Assembly: GCA_913058295.1 (NCBI GenBank)
Contig: CAJXRD010000018.1
Coordinates: forward strand, 1-49,287
Reading direction: 5' to 3'
DNA length: 49,287 nt
Source of the DNA: an uncultured Flavobacteriales bacterium
GTDB taxonomy: Bacteria; Bacteroidota; Bacteroidia; Flavobacteriales; Flavobacteriaceae
The translations under genes were made by a program, and so were the position numbers. This document shows, one piece after another, positions 27,594 through 36,312 of the stretch. The notes under the pieces were generated by a model. It was not told the DNA's origin and searched no databases. It was given only the letters and a program-made list of their open reading frames with translations. Within the stretch, counting starts at the first letter, position 1. Each line of letters starts with the position of its first letter.

Positions 27594-28007
27594 TTATTCT
27601 TTCGAGTCTTCTAATTTTATATCAATTTTAGACGGAGTGCTACTTACTTTAACTATTTCTTTTATAGTTATAATTTCATCCCATCCTTCTTGTCCTTCTG
27701 GTTTTGGACTTATAGTTCCCTTTACTATTACCTCAACCATGTCAAATTCTGTTTCTTGAACTGGTTTTACTTGTTTTGCCAATTCTGTAGCCATATCATC
27801 TAAAGTAACGCCATAAATAAAATTAGATCCTTTCAATACAGCAGCATCCGCTATATAAATAAAATCCCCTTTGTATAAAACATCTTTAGTTGCATTATTG
27901 TTTTCTGTAATTTCAACTTCAGGGTTTTCTAGAGCCGTTTTTTCTTCTGAATTTTTACAAGAAAAAAGTACGATTGATAAAGTAAGTATTACTAATAATT
28001 TTTTCAT
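27594..28007 (-). CDS. Small lipoprotein of unknown function inside the suf operon
   Basis: A 137-residue protein with lipoprotein signal MKKLLVILTLSIVLFSCKNS (lipidated Cys residue 17). A low-complexity acidic linker (ENPEVEITENNNATKD) is followed by a compact, probably beta-rich domain (LYKGDFIYIADAAVLKGSNFIYGV, MVEVIVKGTISPKPEGQEGWDEIITI). No family was recognised; the layout recalls OB-fold-type periplasmic proteins. It lies 24 bases after sufB and 2 bases before sufC, so it is certainly in the operon, although the SUF machinery is cytoplasmic and this protein is exported. Confidence 0.75.
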   Translation of the reverse strand: MKKLLVILTLSIVLFSCKNSEEKTALENPEVEITENNNATKDVLYKGDFIYIADAAVLKGSNFIYGVTLDDMATELAKQVKPVQETEFDMVEVIVKGTISPKPEGQEGWDEIITIKEIVKVSSTPSKIDIKLEDSKE

Positions 28008-28031
28008 TTATAGTATTAATTTAGTTAAGTT

Positions 28032-29480
28032 TTATCCTACAGAGCCTTCTAGGCTAATTTCTAATAATTTTTGAGCTTCTACGGCAAATTCCATAGGAAG
28101 CTTATTTAATACTTCTTTACTAAAACCATTTACAATTAAAGCAATTGCTTTTTCGGTTTCAATACCACGTTGGTTACAATAAAAAAGTTGATCTTCTCCA
28201 ATTTTACTGGTAGTCGCTTCGTGCTCTATTTGAGCCGATTTGTTTTTAACTTCAATATATGGGAAGGTATGTGCTCCACAGTCATTTCCCATTAATAAAG
28301 AATCACATTGTGAAAAGTTACGAGCATTATGAGCCCTAGATCCAATTTTCACCAATCCACGATAACTGTTTTGTGATTTACCTGCAGATATTCCTTTAGA
28401 GATAATTGTACTCCTAGTATTATTACCTAGATGAATCATTTTTGTGCCGGTATCTGCTTGTTGAAAATTATTGGTAACTGCTATCGAATAAAATTCTCCA
28501 ATAGAATTGTCTCCTTTTAAGATACAACTTGGATATTTCCAAGTAACCGCAGATCCAGTCTCTACTTGCGTCCAAGAAATTTTGGAATTTTTATGACAAA
28601 TTCCACGTTTGGTCACAAAATTAAAAACGCCTCCTTTTCCTTCTTTATTTCCAGGATACCAATTTTGTACCGTCGAATATTTTATTTCTGCATCATCTAG
28701 TGCAATAAGCTCAACAACTGCAGCGTGTAACTGATTTTCATCTCTAGATGGAGCGGTACAGCCCTCTAAATAACTTACATAACTACCTTCGTCTGCAATT
28801 AATAGTGTACGTTCAAATTGACCTGTACCTCCTTCGTTAATTCTGAAATAAGTCGATAATTCCATAGGGCATTTTACACCTTTAGGAATATAGCAAAATG
28901 AACCATCTGTAAATACTGCAGAATTTAATGCTGCATAAAAATTGTCCGTTTTTGGGACAATTGTCCCCATATATTTTCTAACCAATTCAGGATGTTCTTG
29001 AATTGCTTCAGAAATAGGCATAAATAGAATTCCTTTTTCTGACAATGTTTTTTTAAACGTAGTAGCTACAGAAACAGAATCTACAACGATATCCATTGCA
29101 ATATTGTTCATCTTTTTCTGTTCATCAACAGAAATTCCTAACTTTTTATACATAGCTAAAAGGTCAGGATCAACATCATCTAATGTTTTGTTAGGATCGA
29201 CAGATTTAGGAGCAGAATAGTAAGAGATATTTTGAAAATCTGGTTTTTCGTAGGTTACATTTGCCCATTCTGGTTCTTCCATTTCTTGCCAAATACGAAA
29301 TGCATCTAAACGCCAATCGGTCATCCATTGTGGTTCGTTTTTCTTTTCAGAAATAGCACGAACTATATCTTCATTCAGTCCTTTTGGGAACGTGTCTGTC
29401 TCAATATCTGTGTAGAAACCATATTCATATTCTTTGGTTTCTAGATCTTTTTTTAAATCGTCTTCAGTAAACTTCGCCAT
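28032..29480 (-). CDS. sufB: Fe-S cluster assembly protein SufB
   Basis: A 482-residue scaffold protein. Typical blocks are [27 protein letters not shown] near the start, [48 protein letters not shown] in the middle, and [27 protein letters not shown] with the C-terminal helical bundle. Conserved cysteines in KCPMELS, GCTAP and [16 protein letters not shown] are present. Together with SufC and SufD it assembles Fe-S clusters. The gene begins 17 bases after sufA. Confidence 0.95.
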   Translation of the reverse strand: MAKFTEDDLKKDLETKEYEYGFYTDIETDTFPKGLNEDIVRAISEKKNEPQWMTDWRLDAFRIWQEMEEPEWANVTYEKPDFQNISYYSAPKSVDPNKTLDDVDPDLLAMYKKLGISVDEQKKMNNIAMDIVVDSVSVATTFKKTLSEKGILFMPISEAIQEHPELVRKYMGTIVPKTDNFYAALNSAVFTDGSFCYIPKGVKCPMELSTYFRINEGGTGQFERTLLIADEGSYVSYLEGCTAPSRDENQLHAAVVELIALDDAEIKYSTVQNWYPGNKEGKGGVFNFVTKRGICHKNSKISWTQVETGSAVTWKYPSCILKGDNSIGEFYSIAVTNNFQQADTGTKMIHLGNNTRSTIISKGISAGKSQNSYRGLVKIGSRAHNARNFSQCDSLLMGNDCGAHTFPYIEVKNKSAQIEHEATTSKIGEDQLFYCNQRGIETEKAIALIVNGFSKEVLNKLPMEFAVEAQKLLEISLEGSVG

Positions 29481-29497
29481 AATTCTTTTTCAGTAAT

Positions 29498-29827
29498 CTA
29501 TAATGAGAAACTCTCCCCACAACCACAAGTTCTGTTTGCGTTAGGGTTGTTAAACACAAATCCTTTTCCATTAAGGCCACCACTATATTCTAGGGTAGTA
29601 CCAATTAAATAAAGGAAACTTTTTTTATCCACAATAATTTTTACTTGATTGTCTTCAAAAAGCTTGTCTTCCTCTTTCTTTTTGTTGTCAAAATCTAGCT
29701 CGTAAGATAAACCTGAACAACCACCACTTTTTACACCCACGCGAACATAATCCTCTATTGCATTAAAACCTCCTTCGGTCATTAATAGCGCTATTTTTGA
29801 CTTTGCTGTATTACTAACTTTTATCAT
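29498..29827 (-). CDS. sufA: A-type Fe-S carrier (SufA/IscA/ErpA family)
   Basis: A 109-residue HesB/YadR family protein with the three invariant cysteines: Cys37 in SGGCSGL and Cys101/Cys103 in RTCGCGESF. It accepts and hands over Fe-S clusters. It is the first gene of the suf operon and probably its promoter-proximal member. The exact member of the A-type family (SufA, IscA or ErpA) cannot be settled by reading alone. Confidence 0.9.
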   Translation of the reverse strand: MIKVSNTAKSKIALLMTEGGFNAIEDYVRVGVKSGGCSGLSYELDFDNKKKEEDKLFEDNQVKIIVDKKSFLYLIGTTLEYSGGLNGKGFVFNNPNANRTCGCGESFSL

Positions 29828-29854
29828 CTAATTAGATTAATTCTAAATAATGCA

Positions 29855-29862
29855 CAAATATA
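29855..29862 (-). promoter_or_regulatory. Candidate -7 promoter element of the suf operon
   Basis: The minus strand reads TATATTTG, matching TAnnTTTG, 28 bases upstream of the sufA start. No evident -33 element and no IscR- or Fur-like palindrome were seen. The rest of the 29828-30032 intergenic region is AT-rich with nothing else recognisable except the candidate sulP promoter. Confidence 0.45.
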
Positions 29863-29973
29863 TGTTATTTTTAGTATTTTTCAGAAGTATTTTAACCATT
29901 ATAAATTTATAGTAGGATTGTTATTTTCTATTGGTGATTTAAAATCTTTATTTTATTTTAAATAATTAATTGA

Positions 29974-29981
29974 TAAATTTG
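29974..29981 (+). promoter_or_regulatory. Candidate -7 promoter element of the sulP gene
   Basis: TAAATTTG matches TAnnTTTG and would give a leader of about 45-50 bases before the start at 30033. The -33 region lacks a clear TTTG. Confidence 0.4.
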
Positions 29982-30032
29982 AAAAGGTCAAAATAAATAA
30001 AAAGAACTATTACTTATTTTTAATTTATATCT

Positions 30033-31865
30033 ATGAAGAAATTATTTGATTTTAAACATTTTAAAGGAGACCTTTTTGGGGGTATTACTGCTGGTATAGT
30101 TGCCTTGCCATTAGCTTTAGCTTTTGGTGTAAGTTCGGGGCTTGGTCCTAGTGCGGGTTTGTATGGAGCAATTTTTATTGGTTTCTTTGGCGCTCTTTTT
30201 GGAGGAACAAACACTCAAATTTCTGGACCAACCGCCCCTATGACAGCAGTAAGTATGGTGGTAATTGCGGGTATTTTAGCAACCTTTGAAGGAAATGTTG
30301 AAAAAGCATTGCCAGCTATTCTAACCGTATTTTTATTGGCTGGGATTATGCAAGTAGGGCTAGGATTGATGGGTTTAGGGAAATATATAAAATACATACC
30401 GTATCCAGTTGTTTCTGGATTTATGACGGCCATTGGTGTTATTATACTTATTACTCAAATATTACCAGCTATAGGTTATTATCCAAAAGAAGATCAAGCT
30501 TATGTCGAGCAATTTAAACCAGAAGCTGAAGAAGTAATTCTTGAACACATCCTATTAGATGAGATGGAAGAAGGGATATTAGTACTTGAAGATTTTAAAG
30601 AAACTATTGAGCGGGCTGAGGAAATTACAGAGGATCAAATTTCAGTTGAGTCTAGGACTCTTGCAGGAAAAGAAGCTTCAGGTGTTTTAGGAACGATTAA
30701 AGTTTTACCAAATGCTTTAAGTAATATTAATTGGTTAGAACTGATGTTAGCGTTAGGAACCATTTTTATTATTTATGGATTTAAACGAATAACAAAAGTT
30801 ATACCTAGTACATTAGTAGCCTTATTTGTTATGAGTGGTATTGCTGTTGGTTTTGGTTTAGATTATCGTCCAATTGAAGAAATTCCAAGTGGATTGCCAA
30901 TTCCAAGACTAGAGATGTTTTCAGACTTTAGTTTAGCAAGTATAAGTCCATATATATTTACCGCCTTAACATTAGCTTTATTAGGTGCCATAGATTCCTT
31001 ATTAACGTCAGTAGTAGCTGATAATATGACCAAGACTAAACACAAACCCAATAAAGAGTTAATAGGACAGGGAATTGGAAATAGTATTGCGGCTTTATTT
31101 GGAGGTATTCCTGGTGCTGGCGCAACTATTAGAACGGTTGTAAACATTAATGCTGGTGGTAAAACTCGTTTATCTGGTATGGTTGCTGGATTATTATTAC
31201 TATTAGTTTTATTAGCCTTAGGCCCAGTAGCTTCTCAAATTCCAGCAGCGGTATTAGCAGGAATTTTAGTGACAGTTGGTATAGGAGTTATGGATTATAA
31301 AGGCTTAAAAGCAATACCATATATTCCAAAATCTGAAGTGAGCATCATGTTAGTGGTGTTAATACTTTCTTCTGTTTGGAACTTAGTTTATGCTGTAGGT
31401 ATTGGATTGGTTATATCTTCTTTAATGTTTATGAAAAGAATAGGGGATATTTCTGCGCAAAGATCCGATGTAAAGTCATTGAAGGAAGAAGCTTGGGAGG
31501 ATGAAATTGGAATACCTGAGGGATTAAAAGAACAAATCTTTATAAAGCACCTTAAAGGTCCTTTGTTCTTTGGATCTACTAGTGAATTTCAAGCTCTTTC
31601 GAAACAAATTCCAGATTGTGCGACTACAGTAATTATTAGATTAGATCGTATGCAGTATATGGATCAATCTGGACTATATGTTATGGAAGAGGTGTTAATC
31701 GATTTGGTGAAAGAGGGAAAAAAGGTACTGTTTGTAGATACCTTAGAACAACCAAAATACATGATGGAACGTATTGATATTATTCCCGACTTAATTCCTA
31801 AAGAGCAGCTATTTGATAACTTTAATGAATCTATGGTTTGGGTGAAGGAAAACGTAAAAGAATGA
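30033..31865 (+). CDS. SulP family anion transporter with STAS domain
   Basis: A 610-residue inner-membrane transporter. The SulP core starts with GDLFGGITAGIVALPLALAFGVSSGLGPSAGLYGAI and includes TQISGPTAPMTAV and the family motif PGAGATIRTVVNINAGGKTRLSGM. The cytoplasmic STAS domain (about 490-605) has RLDRMQYMDQSGLYVMEEVL, with the DQSG loop. Residues ~151-220 form an unusually acidic insertion between membrane segments. SulP proteins carry sulfate, bicarbonate or other small anions; the substrate is not decidable here. A sulfatase locus lies downstream on the other strand, but no carbonic anhydrase or sulfate-assimilation gene is adjacent. Confidence 0.9.
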   Translation: MKKLFDFKHFKGDLFGGITAGIVALPLALAFGVSSGLGPSAGLYGAIFIGFFGALFGGTNTQISGPTAPMTAVSMVVIAGILATFEGNVEKALPAILTVFLLAGIMQVGLGLMGLGKYIKYIPYPVVSGFMTAIGVIILITQILPAIGYYPKEDQAYVEQFKPEAEEVILEHILLDEMEEGILVLEDFKETIERAEEITEDQISVESRTLAGKEASGVLGTIKVLPNALSNINWLELMLALGTIFIIYGFKRITKVIPSTLVALFVMSGIAVGFGLDYRPIEEIPSGLPIPRLEMFSDFSLASISPYIFTALTLALLGAIDSLLTSVVADNMTKTKHKPNKELIGQGIGNSIAALFGGIPGAGATIRTVVNINAGGKTRLSGMVAGLLLLLVLLALGPVASQIPAAVLAGILVTVGIGVMDYKGLKAIPYIPKSEVSIMLVVLILSSVWNLVYAVGIGLVISSLMFMKRIGDISAQRSDVKSLKEEAWEDEIGIPEGLKEQIFIKHLKGPLFFGSTSEFQALSKQIPDCATTVIIRLDRMQYMDQSGLYVMEEVLIDLVKEGKKVLFVDTLEQPKYMMERIDIIPDLIPKEQLFDNFNESMVWVKENVKE

Positions 31866-31887
31866 CCTACAGAATAAACTAATAATT

Positions 31888-31921
31888 AAAAAGCCGTTAA
31901 TTTAAAAATTAACGGCTTTTT
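31888..31921. terminator. Bidirectional terminator after sulP
   Basis: AAAAAGCCGTTAATTT pairs exactly with AAATTAACGGCTTTTT around a two-base loop, with A-run left and T-run right. It sits between convergent genes ending at 31865 and 31951. Confidence 0.88.
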
Positions 31922-31950
31922 AAATTGAAATATAAAATGAAGTTTATCTT

Positions 31951-32706
31951 TTAAAAATTAAAGTTGAATCCAATTACCGGTCCACCGGTAAAGATATCGT
32001 ATTGAAAGCCTTTCTCGTTATCCCGATAATCTACTCCATAACCTTGGTATCCAACAGCTATAGCGATAGTTTTAGAAACATGATACCCTGCCATTAAATT
32101 AAATTTCCAACTATACCTAGAACCTACATCAAAACCGCCAATATCTATTCTTCCACTATGCTTCCATTTTTTACAATGGGTTTTATAACGAATACCAACA
32201 TAAGGGTCTGTAAAATTAAAACTATTATCCAATAACGAAACTTCTTGAACAGTTATAGAATTGGCTAAGTTAAAATATCGAGCACCAGCAATCACGTCGA
32301 TACTAAAATTACCTTTTTCAATAAATTTATATGCCCCACCTAATTCAAAAATTACTTGTTCTAATTCGGCTTTGCTTGATAGGGTTCCATTTATTTCACC
32401 ATCATTTTTCAATTTCATATAAATAACATCTGTCATAATTGTCCATTTTCCTTTATTAGCTTCTCCATGGAGCATAGCACCAAAACTTAAATGGTCTAAT
32501 AAATCTGAGAATTCAGCATCTACTGGTAGGGACTGTGATAAAAATGAAATGTCACCTTCCATTCCAGCTGCGAATAAGTAGGGAGTTACTTCAAAATTCC
32601 ACGAATTGACTTTAGTGTTAGACGTTGATTCATCTTGAGTTTCTGTTTGCGAATACCCTATAAAAGGTAGGGTTAATAGTAAAAGAATAAGTGTGTTTTT
32701 TTTCAT
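31951..32706 (-). CDS. Outer-membrane beta-barrel protein of unknown function
   Basis: A 251-residue protein with a signal peptide (cleaved after IGYSQ, about residue 20). The mature chain alternates amphipathic strands: WNFEVTPYLFAAGMEGDI, WTIMTDVIYMKL, IFELGGAYKF, FSIDVIAGARYFN, WKFNLMAGYHVSKTIAIAVGYQGYGVDY. It ends GPVIGFNFNF with a terminal aromatic, as in barrel proteins. It is six bases downstream of the neighbouring barrel gene at 32713-33537 and likely co-transcribed. A pore or surface-receptor role in the sulfatase locus is possible, but no family assignment is firm. Confidence 0.75.
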   Translation of the reverse strand: MKKNTLILLLLTLPFIGYSQTETQDESTSNTKVNSWNFEVTPYLFAAGMEGDISFLSQSLPVDAEFSDLLDHLSFGAMLHGEANKGKWTIMTDVIYMKLKNDGEINGTLSSKAELEQVIFELGGAYKFIEKGNFSIDVIAGARYFNLANSITVQEVSLLDNSFNFTDPYVGIRYKTHCKKWKHSGRIDIGGFDVGSRYSWKFNLMAGYHVSKTIAIAVGYQGYGVDYRDNEKGFQYDIFTGGPVIGFNFNF

Positions 32707-32712
32707 AATTAT

Positions 32713-33537
32713 TTATTTTTTTGCTTTCTTAGGAAAAAGCAATTGTACTTGTATTCTCATTTGCCATTCACCCCAGCCAGTTGGTTTCACTGCATTATAA
32801 TAGCCTTGCGCGTTTACGTTAATAGGTTGATTTCCTAATTTAAATACTTTCCCAATACCACCTCCAAAAGGGACAATCCACTGTTCACCATCTGGTGCAT
32901 TCCAATTAGAAGTCATTATAGGAGCTGAAACAACATAAACAGCATTAGGTAAATTATAATTCACAAAATATTGAAATAAGAATTTGTTTTCTTCCACATC
33001 TCCAAAAGTCCAAATATTATTTACAACAACACCTGCTACCCATTTATCAATCATAGTTAATGCAACAACTGAAGGCCCAACACCAAATTCATGAGATCCA
33101 AAATCATCAGGATCAGATCCTGTAGGGATTTGCAATGCAGGTCCTGCTCCCCAAATTAATTTAGAAGCTTTACTTGGAGAAAACCAAGCAGTATAGCTTA
33201 TGTCACCCAGGCCAGTTGTAGAGGAACTTGGGTCGTCAATACTTTGAGGTTGTGTAATTATAGGAATAATAACTCTGTTTATTAAATTGATACCATCACT
33301 TAAACTTACAGGGATTACTGGTTGAATATTTAATACATTTTGGCTCGTATTATTTGGTTCAAAACCAAACGTAGTATTGTTCTGAAATGGCAAACTATAC
33401 ATTGCTGCTAATGGATTTTGTGTCGCTTTTGCTAATGCAGCCGCTTGTTCTTCTTCAGAAAGTGGTGCTTCTTCTTGAGCAAATACCATTGCTGAAGAAA
33501 GGATTAATAAAGCGAATAGTATTTTTTGTAATTTCAT
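32713..33537 (-). CDS. Neuromedin U-like family outer-membrane protein, paralogue 1
   Basis: A 274-residue protein with a signal peptide (MVFAQ, about residue 21). A short helical segment rich in Glu/Ala precedes ATQNPLAAMYSLPFQNNTTFGFEPNNTSQNVLNIQPVIPVSL, then barrel-type strands and a C-terminal WGEWQMRIQVQLLFPKK. This fits the poorly understood family often labelled neuromedin U or transporter in marine bacteria, which frequently accompanies sulfatases. It is paralogous to the 33628-34476 product (shared NPL-F, FNFQP/LNIQPV-PV, LGDISY-F/FGDMQVFSLF and GVGPSVVAL-MIDKW/MGPAAMLLSMGEKW). A -7 element lies at 33563-33570. Confidence 0.75.
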   Translation of the reverse strand: MKLQKILFALLILSSAMVFAQEEAPLSEEEQAAALAKATQNPLAAMYSLPFQNNTTFGFEPNNTSQNVLNIQPVIPVSLSDGINLINRVIIPIITQPQSIDDPSSSTTGLGDISYTAWFSPSKASKLIWGAGPALQIPTGSDPDDFGSHEFGVGPSVVALTMIDKWVAGVVVNNIWTFGDVEENKFLFQYFVNYNLPNAVYVVSAPIMTSNWNAPDGEQWIVPFGGGIGKVFKLGNQPINVNAQGYYNAVKPTGWGEWQMRIQVQLLFPKKAKK

Positions 33538-33562
33538 AGGTCTATTGTAGATTAATTTTAAA

Positions 33563-33570
33563 CAAAGATA
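33563..33570 (-). promoter_or_regulatory. Candidate -7 promoter element for the two-barrel operon
   Basis: The minus strand reads TATCTTTG, matching TAnnTTTG, 25 bases upstream of the start at 33537. It would drive this gene and the barrel gene that follows six bases after it. Confidence 0.4.
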
Positions 33571-33627
33571 TTAAAGATTCTATTATGATGAATATTGCAA
33601 ATCACAAAGAAGCTTTTATTAAAAGTA

Positions 33628-34476
33628 TTAATTATTATTTAAAAAAGGATTTCTTAATATGGGTGCTATCTGAATCCTTAAATTCCATAGCGAACCATAA
33701 TTATCTGGCTTTATAATAGAATATTGGGGTTCAACTCTAAGTTTAAATGGCATTTTTCCCCATTTTACTGTTTTTGTAATTCCAAGTCCAATTGGTACCG
33801 TAAGTTGATTCCCTTCTTCTGCTTCCCAGTTCATTGAGATTGTTGGTCCCATACCAATAGTCATTGCTTTTCCAGGAATTTTTTTCCGTATGATGTATTG
33901 CAATTCTGTCTTTGTTACGTCTTCTCTAAAGGAATCTCCACCAATAGAGGTCCAATGTTGAACAATGGTCCCCAACACCCATTTTTCTCCCATACTTAAA
34001 AGCATAGCTGCGGGTCCCATTTGGTATTTTCCACTTCCTAAATAATCTGAAGAAGCAGTTGGAAAAGCAAAAGTTAAACCTACAGCCCATACCACACCAT
34101 CTTTTTTGTCGGGTCCAAATAAAGAAAACACCTGCATATCACCAAAACCAGAATCTGTACCTGTTTTATCTCCGTTCTCATCAAATTCAGGAGAGGTAAT
34201 AAATGGAAAAACGGGTCTTACCAATAGCATATGAGATTTACCTACAGGTACTGGTAAAGAAGGTTGAAAGTTAAAAACATTAGAGTTATGACTGCCATTT
34301 ACAGCATCTCCGCTATTGGAAACTAAATTCTCTTGAAATATTAAAGACCAAAACTGGGACAATGGATTGTCCAACTGATTATTTATTTCTTCTAAAGAAG
34401 GCAATTCTTCCTCTTCTTGAGAAAATGAGATTTGTACTACCAATAAAAAAATGAATACTGAAATATATCTTAACAT
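33628..34476 (-). CDS. Neuromedin U-like family outer-membrane protein, paralogue 2
   Basis: A 282-residue protein with a signal peptide (MLRYISVFIFLLVVQISFSQ) followed by a Glu-rich stretch and NPLSQFWSLIFQENL. The remainder is a barrel-like series of strands (VFNFQPSLPVPVG, DKKDGVVWAVGLTFAFP, KYQMGPAAMLLSMGEKWVLG, LWNLRIQIAPIL). It is a clear relative of the 32713-33537 product. It is placed between a terminator that closes the upstream sulfatase gene and its paralogue, so it may have its own promoter, which I could not find. Confidence 0.75.
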   Translation of the reverse strand: MLRYISVFIFLLVVQISFSQEEEELPSLEEINNQLDNPLSQFWSLIFQENLVSNSGDAVNGSHNSNVFNFQPSLPVPVGKSHMLLVRPVFPFITSPEFDENGDKTGTDSGFGDMQVFSLFGPDKKDGVVWAVGLTFAFPTASSDYLGSGKYQMGPAAMLLSMGEKWVLGTIVQHWTSIGGDSFREDVTKTELQYIIRKKIPGKAMTIGMGPTISMNWEAEEGNQLTVPIGLGITKTVKWGKMPFKLRVEPQYSIIKPDNYGSLWNLRIQIAPILRNPFLNNN

Positions 34477-34510
34477 GTATTAATAGGTTTTTAATTCGAT
34501 TAGAATATTA

Positions 34511-34552
34511 TATAATAAAAAAGGGTTTAATTAAAAACCCCTTTTTATTATA
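34511..34552 (-). terminator. Terminator after sulfatase 1
   Basis: An 18-base arm (34511-34528), a six-base loop and an 18-base arm (34535-34552) pair with a single mismatch. The core is AAAGGGTTT with AAACCC, and the flanking A- and T-rich ends provide a T-run on either strand. It lies 41 bases after the sulfatase gene ending at 34593. Confidence 0.8.
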
Positions 34553-34592
34553 TAATATTTAATATACAGACTAGCATAAAACAATTATTATT

Positions 34593-36224
34593 TTAATACT
34601 CATTGTATATTTTTTCAAGCTCTTTTGTTTCTGGACGAGCATTAGATACACCTGTTAATGCAGGACCTTTAGCTTGTTCTTTGTCTGGATATGTATGTTT
34701 AAGTTCTAAGTGACGTTCTTTCATACGAACAAAGGCTGCATTAAAATGTAACAATGGAACTTCAAGACCTTCTTTTTCTCTTATATCATTATGTAAATCG
34801 AAATAAGAATCTGAAACCATACCAGGTATAGTACGTGTCCAATCTTGTTTGTACTGCCCTTTAACAGTTGCCTTTAATTGTAAACCTGTATAAATATGAA
34901 CATAATCTCTTCTACTATATGTATCTCCGTTTAGCAATAAAGAAGTCTGGTCAATTCCATCTATAACTCTATCTGTAGGAATATTTTTGGTTCCTTCTCC
35001 AATTCTCGCAAAAGTGGTATAAAGGTCGGTAACATGTATAATATCTCCAACCAACGAATTTTCTTTTATAGTTCCTGGCCACCATGCAAATGCAGGTACA
35101 CGAACTCCACCTTCTGTATGATCTCCTTTACCACCAGTAAATATAGTTTCAGTCATACCAAGTCCTGGAGGCGGGTTTGTTACCATCGGACCATTATCTG
35201 CCATAGCTACTAATAAAGTGTTTTCAGCAATACCTAAAGCATTCAACTCATCCATAACCTCGCCAATAAAGGCATCAACTCTTGTGAAATTATCTCCTAG
35301 CAAAGAACGATTTGGTGTAGTTTTTTGTGGGTTTGCAATAAAGGAAAGCATTTGAGGGGAATAATAAACAAAAAACGGTTGATCTCCTTCTGCATTTTTA
35401 CGAATGAAATCAATGGTTCGTCTTTCACATTCAGCATCTACTTTTAAATAATCTTCATGTGTAGGAAGTCCCCATTCTTTTACTTGTTCTCCTTTTTTAC
35501 CGTCAAGCGTGAATATCCATCCCTTGGGCGTAAAGTTATTGTCTAGTTGATATGGGCTTTTTGTCAATTGGTCTTCCATAATACCCATTACTGCATTTGC
35601 TCCTTCACCTATAGGATTCCACAAGCTTAATACTTGGTTGTATGGTGTAAACAATGCTTCATCAAAACCTTGATTGGTTAAATACGATTCTTCTATATCA
35701 CCTAGATGTCCCTTGCCATAAAATGCTGTGGCATAACCTGCATCAGATAAAACCTCTGCGATGGTAACTTCTTCTGCTGCCATACCACCGTTTTCTACTG
35801 GAAATCCAGGAATATACATTCCGTTTCTATAAGGTTGTCTTCCAGTCATTACAGCTGCTCTGGTAGGTGTACAAGAAGGCTCTGCATACATCCTGGTAAA
35901 CATAATACCTTCTTCTGCCATTCTGTTACAGCTTGGTGTATCAAAACCTCTAATTTGATTGATAGCAGGAATTCCAGCATCTCCAAACGCCATATCATCC
36001 CAAAGAATATAAACTATATTAGGAGATTTACCATGTTTCTTTTTTAGTTCAGCCAATCTTTTGTCAAGATCTTTGTCTTCTGCTTCCCATCGTTCCCCAT
36101 TTTGTGCTTCGATAATATAATACTCAGCATCGTGGACAATTTTTGAATTATTCTGACTGTAAATATTGGAGGATGATAAACCAACAAACAATAAAAGCAG
36201 AATTAGTTTTGTAAATACTTTCAT
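34593..36224 (-). CDS. Type I (formylglycine) sulfatase, exported, paralogue 1
   Basis: A 543-residue protein with a signal peptide (about residues 1-23). The catalytic motif is CTPTR at Cys118 (MYAEPSCTPTRAAVMTGR), the residue converted to formylglycine. Metal-binding Asp-Asp is at residues 76-77 (YILWDDMAFGD), and ADNGPM and GGKGDHTEGGVRVPAFAWWPG further mark the alkaline-phosphatase-like fold. Between signal peptide and catalytic domain is an extension (IVHDAEYYIIEAQNGERWE) shared with the 37539-39257 product. It presumably hydrolyses a sulfate ester in the periplasm or at the surface; the substrate is unknown. No sulfatase-maturing enzyme lies in the window. Confidence 0.88.
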   Translation of the reverse strand: MKVFTKLILLLLFVGLSSSNIYSQNNSKIVHDAEYYIIEAQNGERWEAEDKDLDKRLAELKKKHGKSPNIVYILWDDMAFGDAGIPAINQIRGFDTPSCNRMAEEGIMFTRMYAEPSCTPTRAAVMTGRQPYRNGMYIPGFPVENGGMAAEEVTIAEVLSDAGYATAFYGKGHLGDIEESYLTNQGFDEALFTPYNQVLSLWNPIGEGANAVMGIMEDQLTKSPYQLDNNFTPKGWIFTLDGKKGEQVKEWGLPTHEDYLKVDAECERRTIDFIRKNAEGDQPFFVYYSPQMLSFIANPQKTTPNRSLLGDNFTRVDAFIGEVMDELNALGIAENTLLVAMADNGPMVTNPPPGLGMTETIFTGGKGDHTEGGVRVPAFAWWPGTIKENSLVGDIIHVTDLYTTFARIGEGTKNIPTDRVIDGIDQTSLLLNGDTYSRRDYVHIYTGLQLKATVKGQYKQDWTRTIPGMVSDSYFDLHNDIREKEGLEVPLLHFNAAFVRMKERHLELKHTYPDKEQAKGPALTGVSNARPETKELEKIYNEY

Positions 36225-36312
36225 AATTAGATTTTTTATTTTAAATGATTTAGTTAATTTTTGTTAAAGTTACAAGTTTGCTATATATGACGGTTTCAAA
36301 AAATGAAAAAAA

